Shown here one piece after another: positions 42,775 through 52,846 of a stretch of 64,000 nt of DNA; the stretch's first letter is position 1, and each line of letters opens with the position of its first letter. The stretch lies in contig JAVBLN010000011.1 of NCBI GenBank assembly GCA_031553495.1, forward strand, positions 1 through 64,000, written 5' to 3'. The position numbers and the translations under genes are program-made. This stretch comes from Pinibacter sp031553495 (GTDB lineage Bacteria; Bacteroidota; Bacteroidia; Chitinophagales; Chitinophagaceae). The notes under the pieces are model-generated. The model saw only the letters and a program-made list of their open reading frames with translations, was not told where the DNA came from and made no database searches.

Positions 42775-44250
42775 TTATTTAAAATTCATGTCAGCCGACA
42801 TAAGCGATAATGCGCAAATAGTTAATGTAGGATTTGCCGCGGAAATGCTTGGAAATGAACTTCCGCCTATAACAAACAAATTCCTGTATTGATGATGGAT
42901 CATATATTTATCCACTACGCTTTCTGCGGCATTTTTACCCATTCGAACTGATGATAGAATATGACATTCAGTATCAGTATAATTTTTTTCTATAAAAACA
43001 TCTTCTACCTGCAAAGGAGAAAATATTTCGTTCATCTGGCTTTCCATACGTCTACGTCCATTTATTACGTAATCATTTAACTCTTTGTATTCAACTATAG
43101 GCTTTAAAGGATGGTCACTTAACTTAACCATATTATTTTCCAGGTCAGGAATATTTTCTAAAACAAACTTAAACCTCGCAATATTGCGCCACTTCCCGTT
43201 TTCATTGCGAATAACCGGTTGGTTGTGATTTTCAATTAATACAGATGATGCGTATTTTCTAAAATCTCCATCGTGATGCATATAACCGTTAGCAGTAACC
43301 GAAGAACTGCCACCCACATTTATAATGCCTGTATGAATGTTTGCAAAAAATCCGCATTGCTCACTCAAACCCTTTCCTGTAAAGGGATTACTATCACCGC
43401 TGTTTAATAAAATGTGTGCATTAAATATTGCGTTGGTTCCAAGCACAATAATATCTCCATAAAATATCTCAGTCCGGTTTATATCAGGTTTCAACCTGTT
43501 TACACATAATACATTTCTTGCCACATCGCCGGAAAATTCAATCTTATACACCTGCATATTTTCTTTAAGCTCCACTCGCGGATCCTTGTACACATTATCA
43601 CGTAATCCGTTTTCAATAGTGAATTTTGCATTGGCCGGGCAAAGATTGCAAGTGTAAGAACTGCAACAAGTATTGCGGTTGTTTACAGGTTTACTGGCAC
43701 GCGCAGTTGGTTGACTTAGCCAGGCGTTATCCCCATAAGCATTTTGCATTTTTTTATCGATAGTGCTCAATGCATGCGGAGGTAAAACATATGGCCGGCT
43801 TCTCGGAAATGGCGTTTGCCGTGGGCCGCATATCTGCATTATTTCTTCCGCTTCACAATAATATAATTCAAGATCATTGTAAGTTAAAGGCCAGTCAATT
43901 GCATGACCATACAATGTTTTCATAGAAAAATCATTCGGCATAAAACGCGGTGTACAGCCCCACCAGCAATTGCTGCTTCCTCCAAAATTCAAATCAAAAA
44001 GCCAGGGTTTATATTTATTGTGATTAATAAACGAATCGTCGTGTGATTCAATTGCATTAGAATAAACAGGGCTTTTTCCTTGTGCAAACGCCAACCGGTC
44101 GGCATATGGGAAGAACATTCCTCTTTCCAACACCAAAACTTTTTTAGTGGCGTTGCTCTTTTTCGCCAGGTATTTTTTTAAAAAAAATGTTGAAGCGAAT
44201 CCGGTACCTGCTATAATAAGGTCATAGTTTATTTTGGAAGAGCCCATCAA
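42775..44250 (-). CDS. GMC-family flavoprotein oxidoreductase
   Basis: 491 residues. The FAD-binding Rossmann motif is DLIIAGTGFAS (about 10-20). GGSSNCWWGCTPRF and the C-terminal FVIGGSSFPSISAANPTLTICAL are typical of GMC oxidoreductases of the gluconate dehydrogenase/cellobiose type. Cysteines at 195, 196, 201 and 204 (NTCCSSYTCNLCP) could bind a metal or cluster. It oxidises an unknown alcohol or sugar. It forms a two-gene unit with the subunit-3-like gene. Confidence 0.8.
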   Translation of the reverse strand: MMGSSKINYDLIIAGTGFASTFFLKKYLAKKSNATKKVLVLERGMFFPYADRLAFAQGKSPVYSNAIESHDDSFINHNKYKPWLFDLNFGGSSNCWWGCTPRFMPNDFSMKTLYGHAIDWPLTYNDLELYYCEAEEIMQICGPRQTPFPRSRPYVLPPHALSTIDKKMQNAYGDNAWLSQPTARASKPVNNRNTCCSSYTCNLCPANAKFTIENGLRDNVYKDPRVELKENMQVYKIEFSGDVARNVLCVNRLKPDINRTEIFYGDIIVLGTNAIFNAHILLNSGDSNPFTGKGLSEQCGFFANIHTGIINVGGSSSVTANGYMHHDGDFRKYASSVLIENHNQPVIRNENGKWRNIARFKFVLENIPDLENNMVKLSDHPLKPIVEYKELNDYVINGRRRMESQMNEIFSPLQVEDVFIEKNYTDTECHILSSVRMGKNAAESVVDKYMIHHQYRNLFVIGGSSFPSISAANPTLTICALSLMSADMNFK

Positions 44251-44404
44251 TAGTGTATTTTATAGGTTTCTATGGTTAATCACAGGCTCAATACAAATTG
44301 GAGTTCTCTCAAATATAATCAAGCTTTTTGTGATTTTATAACCCTTGACATCTCTAATTTTTCTTTAATTTTTAGCAGTGTAATCATCGCGACTATAATT
44401 TTGG

Positions 44405-44473
44405 TGCCAGCGGCATTGCTACTATTAAGCATCGTTGTGTCACTCACTTATGCGGTAGTAATGCTATTCTGCA
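44405..44473 (+). repeat. Core repeat, GTG subfamily, copy 13
   Basis: Full copy with one change at the end of the centre (CACTTATGCGG in place of CACTTGTACGG). There is little array DNA to the right. Confidence 0.88.
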
Positions 44474-45009
44474 ACGTGTAGAAAGTTGTCTGCAAACAGC
44501 AGGCAATAATGTAGTTCAAGTAACCATTGTGGTTAAGTAAAAAATAATAATTTCTGGATCATAAAATAAAAGAAAAAAACTTACGTTAATGCTTCTCCTT
44601 AAGAATGAACTGTAAGCATTTTGAAAGGTGTCATCTTAACGAAATGCCTTACGAGATAATACATAGAAACACTTAGAAAATAAAATTATTGTTCAAAAAT
44701 TATATTCAACGCATATACGTAAAATTTCAAAACACTATTATTTTCAAAAAAAATTATTAATATTAGCCTTGAATTTGAAAAAATTCGACACTAAATCCCA
44801 AACCATGAACAAATTTACCTACATCCAAACCCCTGAATTATTATTAAGGAAACGTTCGTCCTTCAAGTGTTTTAAGGAAAAACAAAAATCACCCCGAATA
44901 ATCACACACAATACTCATCACCCTGTTTTTAAATATTTACATTGTAGCAATTAAATCCTACCAATTACAAAAGTAAAATCGAGAATAAAGTTTTATTCAA
45001 TTTTTTACG

Positions 45010-45042
45010 TTTGTTTGTTGACGTTATAATTAAATATAATTG
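45010..45042 (+). promoter_or_regulatory. Possible promoter of the adhesin gene
   Basis: Two TTTG motifs (45010-45013 and 45014-45017), then TATAATTG (45035-45042), one mismatch from TAnnTTTG. The spacing is 21 or 17 nt and the leader about 30 nt. Confidence 0.35.
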
Positions 45043-45082
45043 CGGTTTTATTGAAATCAAGTAGCTCAAAAACAAATTCCCT

Positions 45083-48000
45083 ATGCATACGCATAACCAA
45101 AAATCCGTTTCCAGTATTTTCAATTGTTTAAAAAAATCCTTCGCACTGTATTACACAGTAATCATAACATTATTTTTATTGTCACTTAATAAATTTTCAT
45201 TTGCAGGAAATGATGCTTCATATACCACCATTTTATCTATTATAAAGAATAATGCAGCGGCGGATGGTTTGGATAAAAACACAGTTGTTGTAAAAGTGTT
45301 GGACGCTTCAAATAATCCTGTAGCAGGACAGACAGTAGTTTTTAGCATAACCCGTGGGGTGGCTGATTTTTCAAGCTACTCTACTGTTATAACAAATTCA
45401 AGTGGCGATGCCCAGATATCATTAACCAGCATTACAGCAGGAAACGTTATTATAAACGCCCAGGTAAACGGTGATGCTCTTACTAGCGGAAGTCCCATTT
45501 CATTAGATTTTACAGCAGGGCCTCCTAGCACATCAAATCCGCTTACAAGAATTATAGTGGTAGTGAACAATCAACCGGCAGATGGTTCCTCAAAGAATGT
45601 TGTGCAGGTACATGTGGTGGATGCTAATAATAATCCGGCCGCCAATCAGGACGTAAGTTTCACTGTAACTATAAGTGGTTCTGCAAGTGGCGGCGTAAGC
45701 TATGTAATCAGAACCGATGACAACGGCGATGCAATGCTACCTTTGAGCAGTACAGCATTTGGCGATGTAAGCGTAACGGCAAAAGTAAACGGAGCTAATA
45801 TTTCTTATGGAAGCCCTGCTACTTTGCATTTCACGGCCGGTCCGCCGGATGTAAACAATGCATTGACAACTTTGGTTGTTACACGAAATTCTCAAATTGC
45901 TGATGGCACTTCTACAGATATAATTACAGCTACGGTGGTTGATGCTAATGGCCATCCTGTAAAAGGTGCTACTGTTGTGTTTGCAAAAGCCAGTGGCAGC
46001 GGTTTCTTTACTACTTCTGCTACTGTAACGACAGATGCCACGGGTAAAGCTTCTGTTTATATGAGCAGTTTTGTTTTGGGCAATAATTTTATTTCAGCAA
46101 CAGTAAATGGAGCCTCAATTATTCATAATACAACTGTCAATGCATATTTCAGAGCAGGAGCGCCTGATGTGTCGAATGCATTGACCACTATAAAAGTTAC
46201 GCAGGATAATGCAACTGCCAACGGAACTGCAAAAGACAAAATCATGGTGCATGTAGCTGATGCTAATGGTAATAGCGTAGTTAATGCAATTGTGGTATTT
46301 ACTCAGACCGGAGGCAGCGGCATACTTGATAGCACCACCGTAAAAACAAATGGAAACGGAGATGCAGTTATTGGTATGAGCAGTATAGTAGCCGGAAAAA
46401 ATTACATTACAGCCACAGTAAATGGAATAACAGTCATTCATGGCAGTGCTGCTGTAGCAACCTTTGTAGCAGATGCGCCATCTGTTACAAATCAATTAAC
46501 TACCATTAGTGTTGTAAAAAATAATTCTATAGCAAATGGTACAGCAACAGACCAGGTAAAAGTACATGTTGTAGATGCCAATATCAACCCGGTTCCCAAT
46601 GCGGTGGTGGAATTTACAAAAACATCAGGAAGCGCATCATTCGTCGGTTCCACTACAATTAGTACTGATGCGAATGGCGATGCTTTTATAAACATGACAA
46701 GCACTGTTGCCGGTCAAAACCAGGTGATCGCTACAGTAAATGCCACCCCAATTGTCAATGGAAGTCCTGCAAAACCCAGCTTCATAGCAGATGAACCATC
46801 GGTAACAAATACTCTTACAAAAATTACTGTTACACAAAACAATGCTATTGCGAATGGTACAGCCACTGATCTGATTGTAGTGCATGTGGCCGATGCGAAT
46901 GGTAATAATGTGCCCAATGCAATAGTGGTGTTTACTAAAACAAGCGGCAGTGGTAATTTTACAAGCTCACAAACCGCAAAAACCGATGGAAATGGAAACG
47001 ACATAATCACCATGGTTAGTAATGTGTCGGGATCAAACAGTATTACTGCCACGGTGAATGGAATAGCCATTACAAATGGGAGTCCAGCAACAGCCACTTT
47101 TGTCGCCGACGCTCCTGATGTTTCAGCTTCAACAACAAAAATATCGGTAATAAAAAATGATGCTGTCGCTGATGGTGCAGATAATGATAAAGTTACAGTT
47201 CATGTAACTGATGCAAACGGAAATGCCATATCTGGAGCCTTAGTTGAATTTAGCAAAAATGGAAATGCCAACTTCACTAGTACAACTACTGTTATTACTG
47301 ATAATAATGGAGATGCGACCATTTCATTAACCAGTACTACCTCCGGAATTACAAATGTTACTGCAAAAGTAAATGGACAACCTGTTGTAAATGGGAGTCC
47401 GGCCAAAGCTAACTTTAAAGCCGGAGCGGCCGTTGTCAATAATCCTAACACAAAAATTATCATTGTAAAAGACTCCGCTTATGCAGATGGCAAAGATGCT
47501 AATATAATTAAAGTACATGCTGTAGATGCAAATGGTAATCCGGTTGCGGGACAAACAGTTGTATTTACAAAGGTAGATGGCAATGGAAATTTTGCAGGCG
47601 CCACAAACGTTATTACTGATGAGCATGGAGATGCGCTCATCTCAATTACTAGTAATGTTTCCGGTGTAGTGAAAATATCCGCTATTATCAATGGCTTACC
47701 CATAGTAAACAATAGCCCGGTTATCATTGCTTTCAGATCTGCTATTGATTTTAATGATCTTGCAACCGCCATTACTGTTATAAAAGACAGCGCTATTGCT
47801 GATAATATTTCTATTAACATTCTAAACGTTCACCTGGTGGATAAATCCGGTAAACCTGTTGAAGGAGTACAGGTTGATTACAGCATTCTGTCCGGAACCG
47901 CAACACCAGTTACACCGCTTTCAGTAATAACAAATGTAAAGGGTGATGCACTGATCAGCTTTAGTAGCAATATTGCAAATGAAGTGGCAATTATTGCAAA

Positions 48001-48337
48001 AGTTTTAAACACAGAAATCATCAATGGCAGTCCTGCAAAAATTCACTTTTTGCTACCATCAACAGACATTGTTGTTCCGAAAATATTTACACCTAATAAT
48101 GATGGCATTAACGATATCCTAAAACCAATAGTAAGTAGTATAACAGAACTAAGAACATTTAACATTTATAATCGATGGGGCAACCTGATGTTTTCTACAA
48201 AAGATACAAACTCTGGTTGGGACGGCACTTTGAAAGGTGTACCACAACCAGTGGAAACATATCTATGGTTTGCTGAAGGTGTGGATAAAGATGGTAAACT
48301 TATTAAACGAAAAGGAATGGTAACACTAGCGAGATAA
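45083..48337 (+). CDS. T9SS-secreted adhesin with nine Big-1 Ig-like domains
   Basis: 1084 residues. Signal peptide (hydrophobic core about 24-36, end FSFAG), then nine consecutive bacterial Ig-like (Big-1, invasin/intimin type) domains of about 106 residues each from about residue 47 to 990. Each holds the pattern ADG...V.V.DANGNPV.G..V.F and NG.PA...F.A. The final 88 residues (VPKIFTPNNDGINDILKPIV, then FNIYNRWGNLMFSTKDTNSGWDG) are a gliding-type CHU_C C-terminal domain, which directs export by the type IX system. PorP/SprF and OmpA partners follow, as is usual. It is probably a surface adhesin or filament. Confidence 0.92.
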   Translation: MHTHNQKSVSSIFNCLKKSFALYYTVIITLFLLSLNKFSFAGNDASYTTILSIIKNNAAADGLDKNTVVVKVLDASNNPVAGQTVVFSITRGVADFSSYSTVITNSSGDAQISLTSITAGNVIINAQVNGDALTSGSPISLDFTAGPPSTSNPLTRIIVVVNNQPADGSSKNVVQVHVVDANNNPAANQDVSFTVTISGSASGGVSYVIRTDDNGDAMLPLSSTAFGDVSVTAKVNGANISYGSPATLHFTAGPPDVNNALTTLVVTRNSQIADGTSTDIITATVVDANGHPVKGATVVFAKASGSGFFTTSATVTTDATGKASVYMSSFVLGNNFISATVNGASIIHNTTVNAYFRAGAPDVSNALTTIKVTQDNATANGTAKDKIMVHVADANGNSVVNAIVVFTQTGGSGILDSTTVKTNGNGDAVIGMSSIVAGKNYITATVNGITVIHGSAAVATFVADAPSVTNQLTTISVVKNNSIANGTATDQVKVHVVDANINPVPNAVVEFTKTSGSASFVGSTTISTDANGDAFINMTSTVAGQNQVIATVNATPIVNGSPAKPSFIADEPSVTNTLTKITVTQNNAIANGTATDLIVVHVADANGNNVPNAIVVFTKTSGSGNFTSSQTAKTDGNGNDIITMVSNVSGSNSITATVNGIAITNGSPATATFVADAPDVSASTTKISVIKNDAVADGADNDKVTVHVTDANGNAISGALVEFSKNGNANFTSTTTVITDNNGDATISLTSTTSGITNVTAKVNGQPVVNGSPAKANFKAGAAVVNNPNTKIIIVKDSAYADGKDANIIKVHAVDANGNPVAGQTVVFTKVDGNGNFAGATNVITDEHGDALISITSNVSGVVKISAIINGLPIVNNSPVIIAFRSAIDFNDLATAITVIKDSAIADNISINILNVHLVDKSGKPVEGVQVDYSILSGTATPVTPLSVITNVKGDALISFSSNIANEVAIIAKVLNTEIINGSPAKIHFLLPSTDIVVPKIFTPNNDGINDILKPIVSSITELRTFNIYNRWGNLMFSTKDTNSGWDGTLKGVPQPVETYLWFAEGVDKDGKLIKRKGMVTLAR

Positions 48338-48425
48338 AAAGAGTTGAAAGTTGAGAATTGAGAATGCTTTATACGTGAGCCACTAAAAAAATTTAAGAAC
48401 TGTTTGAGTTAATATTTTTTTTGAT

Positions 48426-48492
48426 CCCGGCAGTAGTATTTCATGGCATCATCGTTGCGTCGCATTTCGTTCATCGGTAGTATTTCATGGCA
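48426..48492 (+). repeat. Core repeat, GCG subfamily, copy g
   Basis: The clearest example of the direct-repeat layout: TAGTATTTCATGGCATC occurs on both sides of the centre GTTGCGTCGCATTTCGTTCA. Confidence 0.9.
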
Positions 48493-48579
48493 TCTTCTTT
48501 TTAGTTGAAAGTTGAAAATTGAGAGTGCTTTAAACACTGGTTGCAAGTAAAAACAAAAGCACACAAAACTCATAACTTG

Positions 48580-48635
48580 TTCAATAGAATATCAACCGTA
48601 CAAGTGAGTGACACAACGATGCTTAATAGTAGCAC
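48580..48635 (-). repeat. Core repeat, GTG subfamily, copy 14
   Basis: Minus-strand copy with a shortened right direct repeat. It forms an inverted pair with the GCG copy at 48426. Confidence 0.85.
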
Positions 48636-48746
48636 AATCGCCGGTCTCATAATACTAAAACAAACTAACAGAGACGCTTAGTATGATAGAGAATGATTTT
48701 AAACGACAGACTTTTTAATATCTGTTTCATTACTCAAAGAATTATT

Positions 48747-49742
48747 ATGAAAAAGAAATATAAAAATTTTAAAGAACAATTACGGTTTTCGCTGATCATA
48801 CTTGCATTGGCGCTATATAACATGATGGCACATGCGCAGGAAATAAATTTTTCACGTGTCCAGGATATGGCTATATGGTACAACCAATCGCTCAAAACAA
48901 ATAAGCAGATGAGTCTTAAAATGAATTATAGAAATGTGAATTACCAGGGACTGATCGCTTACAACAGTATCTGCGCAATGCTTGATGCACCAATATTATC
49001 AAAACCTGCAAGGGATAAAAGCAATTCCGGATATTTTAGCGCAAGCATTGGTGGCGCATCCGATAAATCTAACCAGGGTATCTTAAATAATACATTAGGG
49101 TTGGTTGGTGTTTCATATGCAATGCCCGTTACAAACAATGAAATATATGCTGCTGTTGGATTTCAGGCAATGTACTATCAAAGTCGTTTAAATGCTACCG
49201 GTCTACCTGCATTTCCTGATCAGTTTGACCAGTATGGACCGATTAATGGAAAGGCTAGTATAGATCCGCTTTCTACAGGCTGGTCATATGGCTACTTTAA
49301 TTTTAATGCAGGCGCTTCCGTTTTCAGTAATAACGAGTTTAGCAAGTGGTATCTCGGCGCTTCAGTATTGCACATTAACACACCCTATACAGAACGCAGC
49401 AAGGCTGAGTCGTTCAAACAGGAAAGAGCTTTGAGCGTGCAGGGTGGATATAAATTTATCAACAGCACTTTAGATGAATACGCGTTCAATATGTCACTCA
49501 ACTGGCATAGCAATGCGTATAAACATTACTTCAACTTCGCTTATTTTAAAGCAATTGAAAGCATAAATGGAGCAGTTGGCGTGGGTGTAGGCTATAGATA
49601 TAAGGATGCGATAGTTCCCAATATTGATCTCAAATACAACAAAGCAACCATCGCGTTGTTGTATGATATAAATATTTCGGATATCAATTCTGCGGGTTAT
49701 AAGCGCACTGGCGTTGAACTTGCATTAAAACTTGATTTTTGA
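48747..49742 (+). CDS. PorP/SprF-family T9SS outer-membrane protein
   Basis: 331 residues from the ATG at 48747 (the frame is open 18 codons earlier, without a signal). Signal peptide to AHAQ, then the PorP/SprF pattern: INFSRVQDMAIWYNQSL, a barrel with LGLVGVSYAMPV and SKWYLGASVLHINTPYTE, ending ALKLDF. Family members anchor or help secrete CHU_C-tailed proteins at the cell surface. It lies directly downstream of the adhesin and overlaps or abuts the OmpA gene. Confidence 0.88.
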   Translation: MKKKYKNFKEQLRFSLIILALALYNMMAHAQEINFSRVQDMAIWYNQSLKTNKQMSLKMNYRNVNYQGLIAYNSICAMLDAPILSKPARDKSNSGYFSASIGGASDKSNQGILNNTLGLVGVSYAMPVTNNEIYAAVGFQAMYYQSRLNATGLPAFPDQFDQYGPINGKASIDPLSTGWSYGYFNFNAGASVFSNNEFSKWYLGASVLHINTPYTERSKAESFKQERALSVQGGYKFINSTLDEYAFNMSLNWHSNAYKHYFNFAYFKAIESINGAVGVGVGYRYKDAIVPNIDLKYNKATIALLYDINISDINSAGYKRTGVELALKLDF

Positions 49743-49753
49743 TACCGTTACAA

Positions 49754-51298
49754 ATGAAACCCATAACCGTTAAAGCCAAATCATCTACCATGAAACCTGA
49801 CATACCCGTTTTTTCTTTGAGAAAAAACACCATGCACGTTTCTTTATTACGCCGCTTTTCCTTTGCGGACAGAAATACGCGGCATAAGAAAACTAAATCT
49901 GCAAAATGTTTATTCGCTATATGCATTTACTGCATAAGCATAGTGTGGGGTGCTAAAGCTCAGGAAACACAAAATATCCCATTACCACATATCGACAGGG
50001 TTATTAACATTGACAGCCTGATGCGTGCCAGGCAGGACGACACCTCACTTATCATTTATCCGGGACATGATTCCATTATCGCCAGGCCAAAGCTAATCGG
50101 CGATTCTGCACATATTCAACCGGAGCTGCCGCAACCTAAAAAAAACTATGATGACAGATGGTTTATTTCACCGGGTCTGCGTTATCATGGTCAGAACTAC
50201 AGTATTGTAAAAAATAACGGTCACGAACATACTAATATTACAAACACGTTACCATTCGGCAAAAAAAATAACAGCGCTTTTGCAGTGTCCGTTTATCGGA
50301 ATCTAAGCAAGCGGGTTTCAGTTAGTGGCGATATCGGAATGAGTTTTGGACATGCCTCAGACAAGTCTTCGCTTGTTACGCAAACGGTATTCAAAACTTA
50401 CAATATGGCAAATGCCGAATTATACTATCATTTTATTGACAACAAAAACAAAGTGCAACCATTTGTTTCAGCGGGTATATACACACTATCCGGTGAAGCA
50501 ACGTATACCTCGGCGCCACTCGGTGTAGGATTTAAGTACCAGGGAAATGGAATGATGGCTACAGCAAAAATCGCGTATGCATATAGTATCAGCAGCAATG
50601 TTTCCGGTATAAATCCATTGATGTATTCGGTAGGCGTTTATCTTCCATTAAAGAAAAAGAAAAAGGAACCTGCTAAGAATGAAGTAAAGAATGAACTGAA
50701 AAAGAATTTAGACTCTACTAATACACCGGCTCAAAAAAGCAACAATAACAACCTGCTCACACTTGGCATGCCTAATATAAACGTCTTTATTATGATGCCG
50801 CCATTTGATGGAAGTACCAATAAAAAGAACAATGGAAACAGCTCCGATGATGGTGCCAATAATAATGATAATAATGACAATAATGGTTATAATAAAAACC
50901 CTGACATAAGAAGGCAGGTTCGCGACGGAAGTCCGGATAATCCTTTTAATTATCCACCTCTCTCCAGGTACACTATTTATTTTAATTACGACTTATATTC
51001 ATTAACATCTACAGCTTTTGAAGTACTCGACCAGGTTACTTACCAGTTGAAAACAAACAGCAATTTATATGTAGATCTTTTAGGCTATACTGACCTGGTC
51101 GCTTCTGAAGCTTACAATTTACCATTATCGAAAAAACGAGCACAAGTAGCATTTGAATACCTGAAAAGCCGTGGCATTTCTACAGACCGCATGTTTGTAA
51201 ATTATTTTGGAAAAGAAAACCCCGTTGTAAATACAACAGATCCCAATGCTTCATGGCGGAACCGGCGCACAGAAATAATTTTATATGAAAAAAAATAA
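49754..51298 (+). CDS. OmpA-family protein of the T9SS adhesin cluster
   Basis: About 514 residues. The start is uncertain: TTG 49739, ATG 49754, 49790 and 49832 are all in frame, and each leaves an unusually long basic stretch before the signal core (CLFAICIYCISIVWGAKAQ). A barrel-like middle (about 150-300), a Lys/Asn-rich low-complexity linker (about 305-400, with NNDNNDNNGYNKNPD) and a C-terminal OmpA domain (FEVLDQVTYQLKTNSNLYVDLLGYTD, MFVNYFGKENP, NRRTEI) that binds peptidoglycan. It is part of an adhesin-SprF-OmpA trio. Confidence 0.8.
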   Translation: MKPITVKAKSSTMKPDIPVFSLRKNTMHVSLLRRFSFADRNTRHKKTKSAKCLFAICIYCISIVWGAKAQETQNIPLPHIDRVINIDSLMRARQDDTSLIIYPGHDSIIARPKLIGDSAHIQPELPQPKKNYDDRWFISPGLRYHGQNYSIVKNNGHEHTNITNTLPFGKKNNSAFAVSVYRNLSKRVSVSGDIGMSFGHASDKSSLVTQTVFKTYNMANAELYYHFIDNKNKVQPFVSAGIYTLSGEATYTSAPLGVGFKYQGNGMMATAKIAYAYSISSNVSGINPLMYSVGVYLPLKKKKKEPAKNEVKNELKKNLDSTNTPAQKSNNNNLLTLGMPNINVFIMMPPFDGSTNKKNNGNSSDDGANNNDNNDNNGYNKNPDIRRQVRDGSPDNPFNYPPLSRYTIYFNYDLYSLTSTAFEVLDQVTYQLKTNSNLYVDLLGYTDLVASEAYNLPLSKKRAQVAFEYLKSRGISTDRMFVNYFGKENPVVNTTDPNASWRNRRTEIILYEKK

Positions 51299-51380
51299 AT
51301 AATAATTAGGAAGCGACATCACAAACTACATTGTTGTTGCGTTTATAGAAAAGATTCGTACTCTGCATACTCATAACTCC

Positions 51381-51414
51381 AAAAGGCATTCGCTTCGGTG
51401 AAATGCCTTTTTTC
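51381..51414 (+). terminator. Rho-independent terminator after the OmpA gene
   Basis: AAAAGGCATT, an 11-nt loop with CGCTTCGGTG, then AATGCCTTTTTT. Confidence 0.8.
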
Positions 51415-51566
51415 ATGTAGCATATCCGTAAATACCGTTAATTTTTTGTAATTTGAATATTAACATCATAATCATGATTGTTTTAAAAAAATGGCATATA
51501 ATTGGTTTTGATTATGAAGAAAATAATTTAATCTCATAATCACATAAATTATTGAATACCACATTT

Positions 51567-51770
51567 ATGAAAAAGAAAGATTTTTTATTGGCAGGTCTTG
51601 CAACAATAACATTAGCCGTGGTTGCCGCTTATACTATAAGGAAGGTAAACATTCGAAGGAAGCTAAAAAAAGCATCAGATGAAGGCTATGAAACAGCACA
51701 TGATATTTTATTTCCTCAAAAACAAATTGCATCAAAAAACCTTCGTTTCGGACCTATATTACCGGAATAA
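51567..51770 (+). CDS. Small single-helix membrane protein
   Basis: 67 residues: MKKKDFLLAGLATITLAVVAAYTI forms one membrane helix, followed by a basic then mixed tail (RKVNIRRKLKKASDEGYETAHDILFPQ). YtxH-like proteins look similar, but no function can be assigned. It has terminators on both sides, so it is a single-gene unit. Confidence 0.6.
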   Translation: MKKKDFLLAGLATITLAVVAAYTIRKVNIRRKLKKASDEGYETAHDILFPQKQIASKNLRFGPILPE

Positions 51771-51786
51771 AATCAATTGTTTTTTT

Positions 51787-51815
51787 AAAGGGTTGCTTCA
51801 TGCAGCCCTTTTTTG
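51787..51815 (+). terminator. Rho-independent terminator after the small membrane protein
   Basis: AAAGGGTTGC, loop TTCAT, GCAGCCCTTTTTT, with one G-T wobble. Confidence 0.78.
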
Positions 51816-51928
51816 AAATAGATATAAGAAATTAGAAAATCCTCAGATATCTGATATCTGATCTCTATTTTTACTGGAAATTTGTTTCTCAAATGTTATC
51901 ACCCTTTTACTGGCAGCCTTGATTTTTT

Positions 51929-52846
51929 ATGGTAAATAAAACAGACAGCAGTCTTGTAAAATTTATTTTTTTCGGCAATTTTTTCTATGGCATCTGTGCC
52001 ATCGCTCTTTCTATCGAAGCCAGCTTGCAGCAAGGCTTTCCGTTGAACAGTTTACCATATTACCTGCTTGTTTTCGCTTTCACAATTTTGTACTACGTGA
52101 AAGCATACATTACTGATAATGCGCACAATCATCATAACATCCGAGCTGTTTGGTATGCAAAAAACAAAAGACTAATCAGTGTTTGCCAAAAGCTATTATA
52201 CATGTTGGCTGTAATTTGCGGCATTATAATTTTCCCCTATAAATATCTGAGTTCCATTTCAATTCATCAGTGGCTGTTGATATTGGTTTTTCCGATGGCC
52301 GCATTGATGTATTATGGTATTAATCTCAGAACCACCAATGCCTACAACCTGCGAAGCATAGGCTGGCTCAAACCATTCATGATTGGATTTGTGTGGGCAG
52401 GACTGGTTACTGTTTACCCCGTTTTATACTACTGCATTACACACAGCCAGTTATACCACATAACCTGGATTAATCTTTTTCTGCTCCTGAAAAATTTCAT
52501 GTTTATAACCGCGTTGTGCATTTTATTTGATATAAAAGATTATGCGACGGATCATAACTACCAGTTAAAAACATTTGTTGTAAAAGCCGGACTTCGAAAA
52601 ACAATTTTCAATATTGTAATTCCGCTAAGCCTTATCGGGCTTGGCTCTTTTCTTATTTACGCAAATTACCGGCAATTCGGTTTAGTAAAAGTTTTGATCA
52701 ATATTATTCCATTCATCTTACTAACCGTTGTAGCTTATTCGTTGCAACAACGAAAATCCATCTTCTATTATCTCGTCATCATTGATGGACTAATGTTGGT
52801 TAAAGCCATGTGCGGCATAGTGGCATTCATAATAACCAAACAGTGA
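51929..52846 (+). CDS. UbiA-like polytopic membrane protein
   Basis: 305 residues, about eight or nine membrane helices. LFDIKDYATDHNYQLKTFVV resembles the second Asp-rich motif of UbiA prenyltransferases. The first motif (expected NxxxDxxxD) is only loosely represented by YVKAYITDNAHNHH. It may be a divergent UbiA-superfamily enzyme or an inactive relative. No pathway neighbours point to a product. Confidence 0.5.
   Translation: MVNKTDSSLVKFIFFGNFFYGICAIALSIEASLQQGFPLNSLPYYLLVFAFTILYYVKAYITDNAHNHHNIRAVWYAKNKRLISVCQKLLYMLAVICGIIIFPYKYLSSISIHQWLLILVFPMAALMYYGINLRTTNAYNLRSIGWLKPFMIGFVWAGLVTVYPVLYYCITHSQLYHITWINLFLLLKNFMFITALCILFDIKDYATDHNYQLKTFVVKAGLRKTIFNIVIPLSLIGLGSFLIYANYRQFGLVKVLINIIPFILLTVVAYSLQQRKSIFYYLVIIDGLMLVKAMCGIVAFIITKQ

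Larger units (their letters stand above)
44251..45082. other. Intergenic region before the adhesin gene
   Basis: Core copy 13 (44405-44473) is the only clear element. The remainder is AT-rich. A 49-codon frame at 44805-44954 (plus) has no recognisable features and is not called. A possible promoter for the adhesin lies at 45010-45042. Confidence 0.5.
48338..48746. other. Intergenic region between the adhesin and SprF genes
   Basis: It holds GAGTTGAAAGTTGAGAATTG units (48341-48368), the GCG core copy (48426-48492), GTTGAAAGTTGAAAATTGAG units (48503-48528), the ACAAAAGCAC and AACTCATAACTT units and the GTG core copy (48580-48635). There is no gene. Confidence 0.7.

Noticed and set aside
44805..44954. 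49-codon open frame before the adhesin
   Set aside because: No promoter, no recognisable features and composition like the surrounding non-coding DNA.
45737..47820. Minus-strand frames within the adhesin gene
   Set aside because: They repeat with the Ig-domain period and are by-products of the repeated coding sequence.
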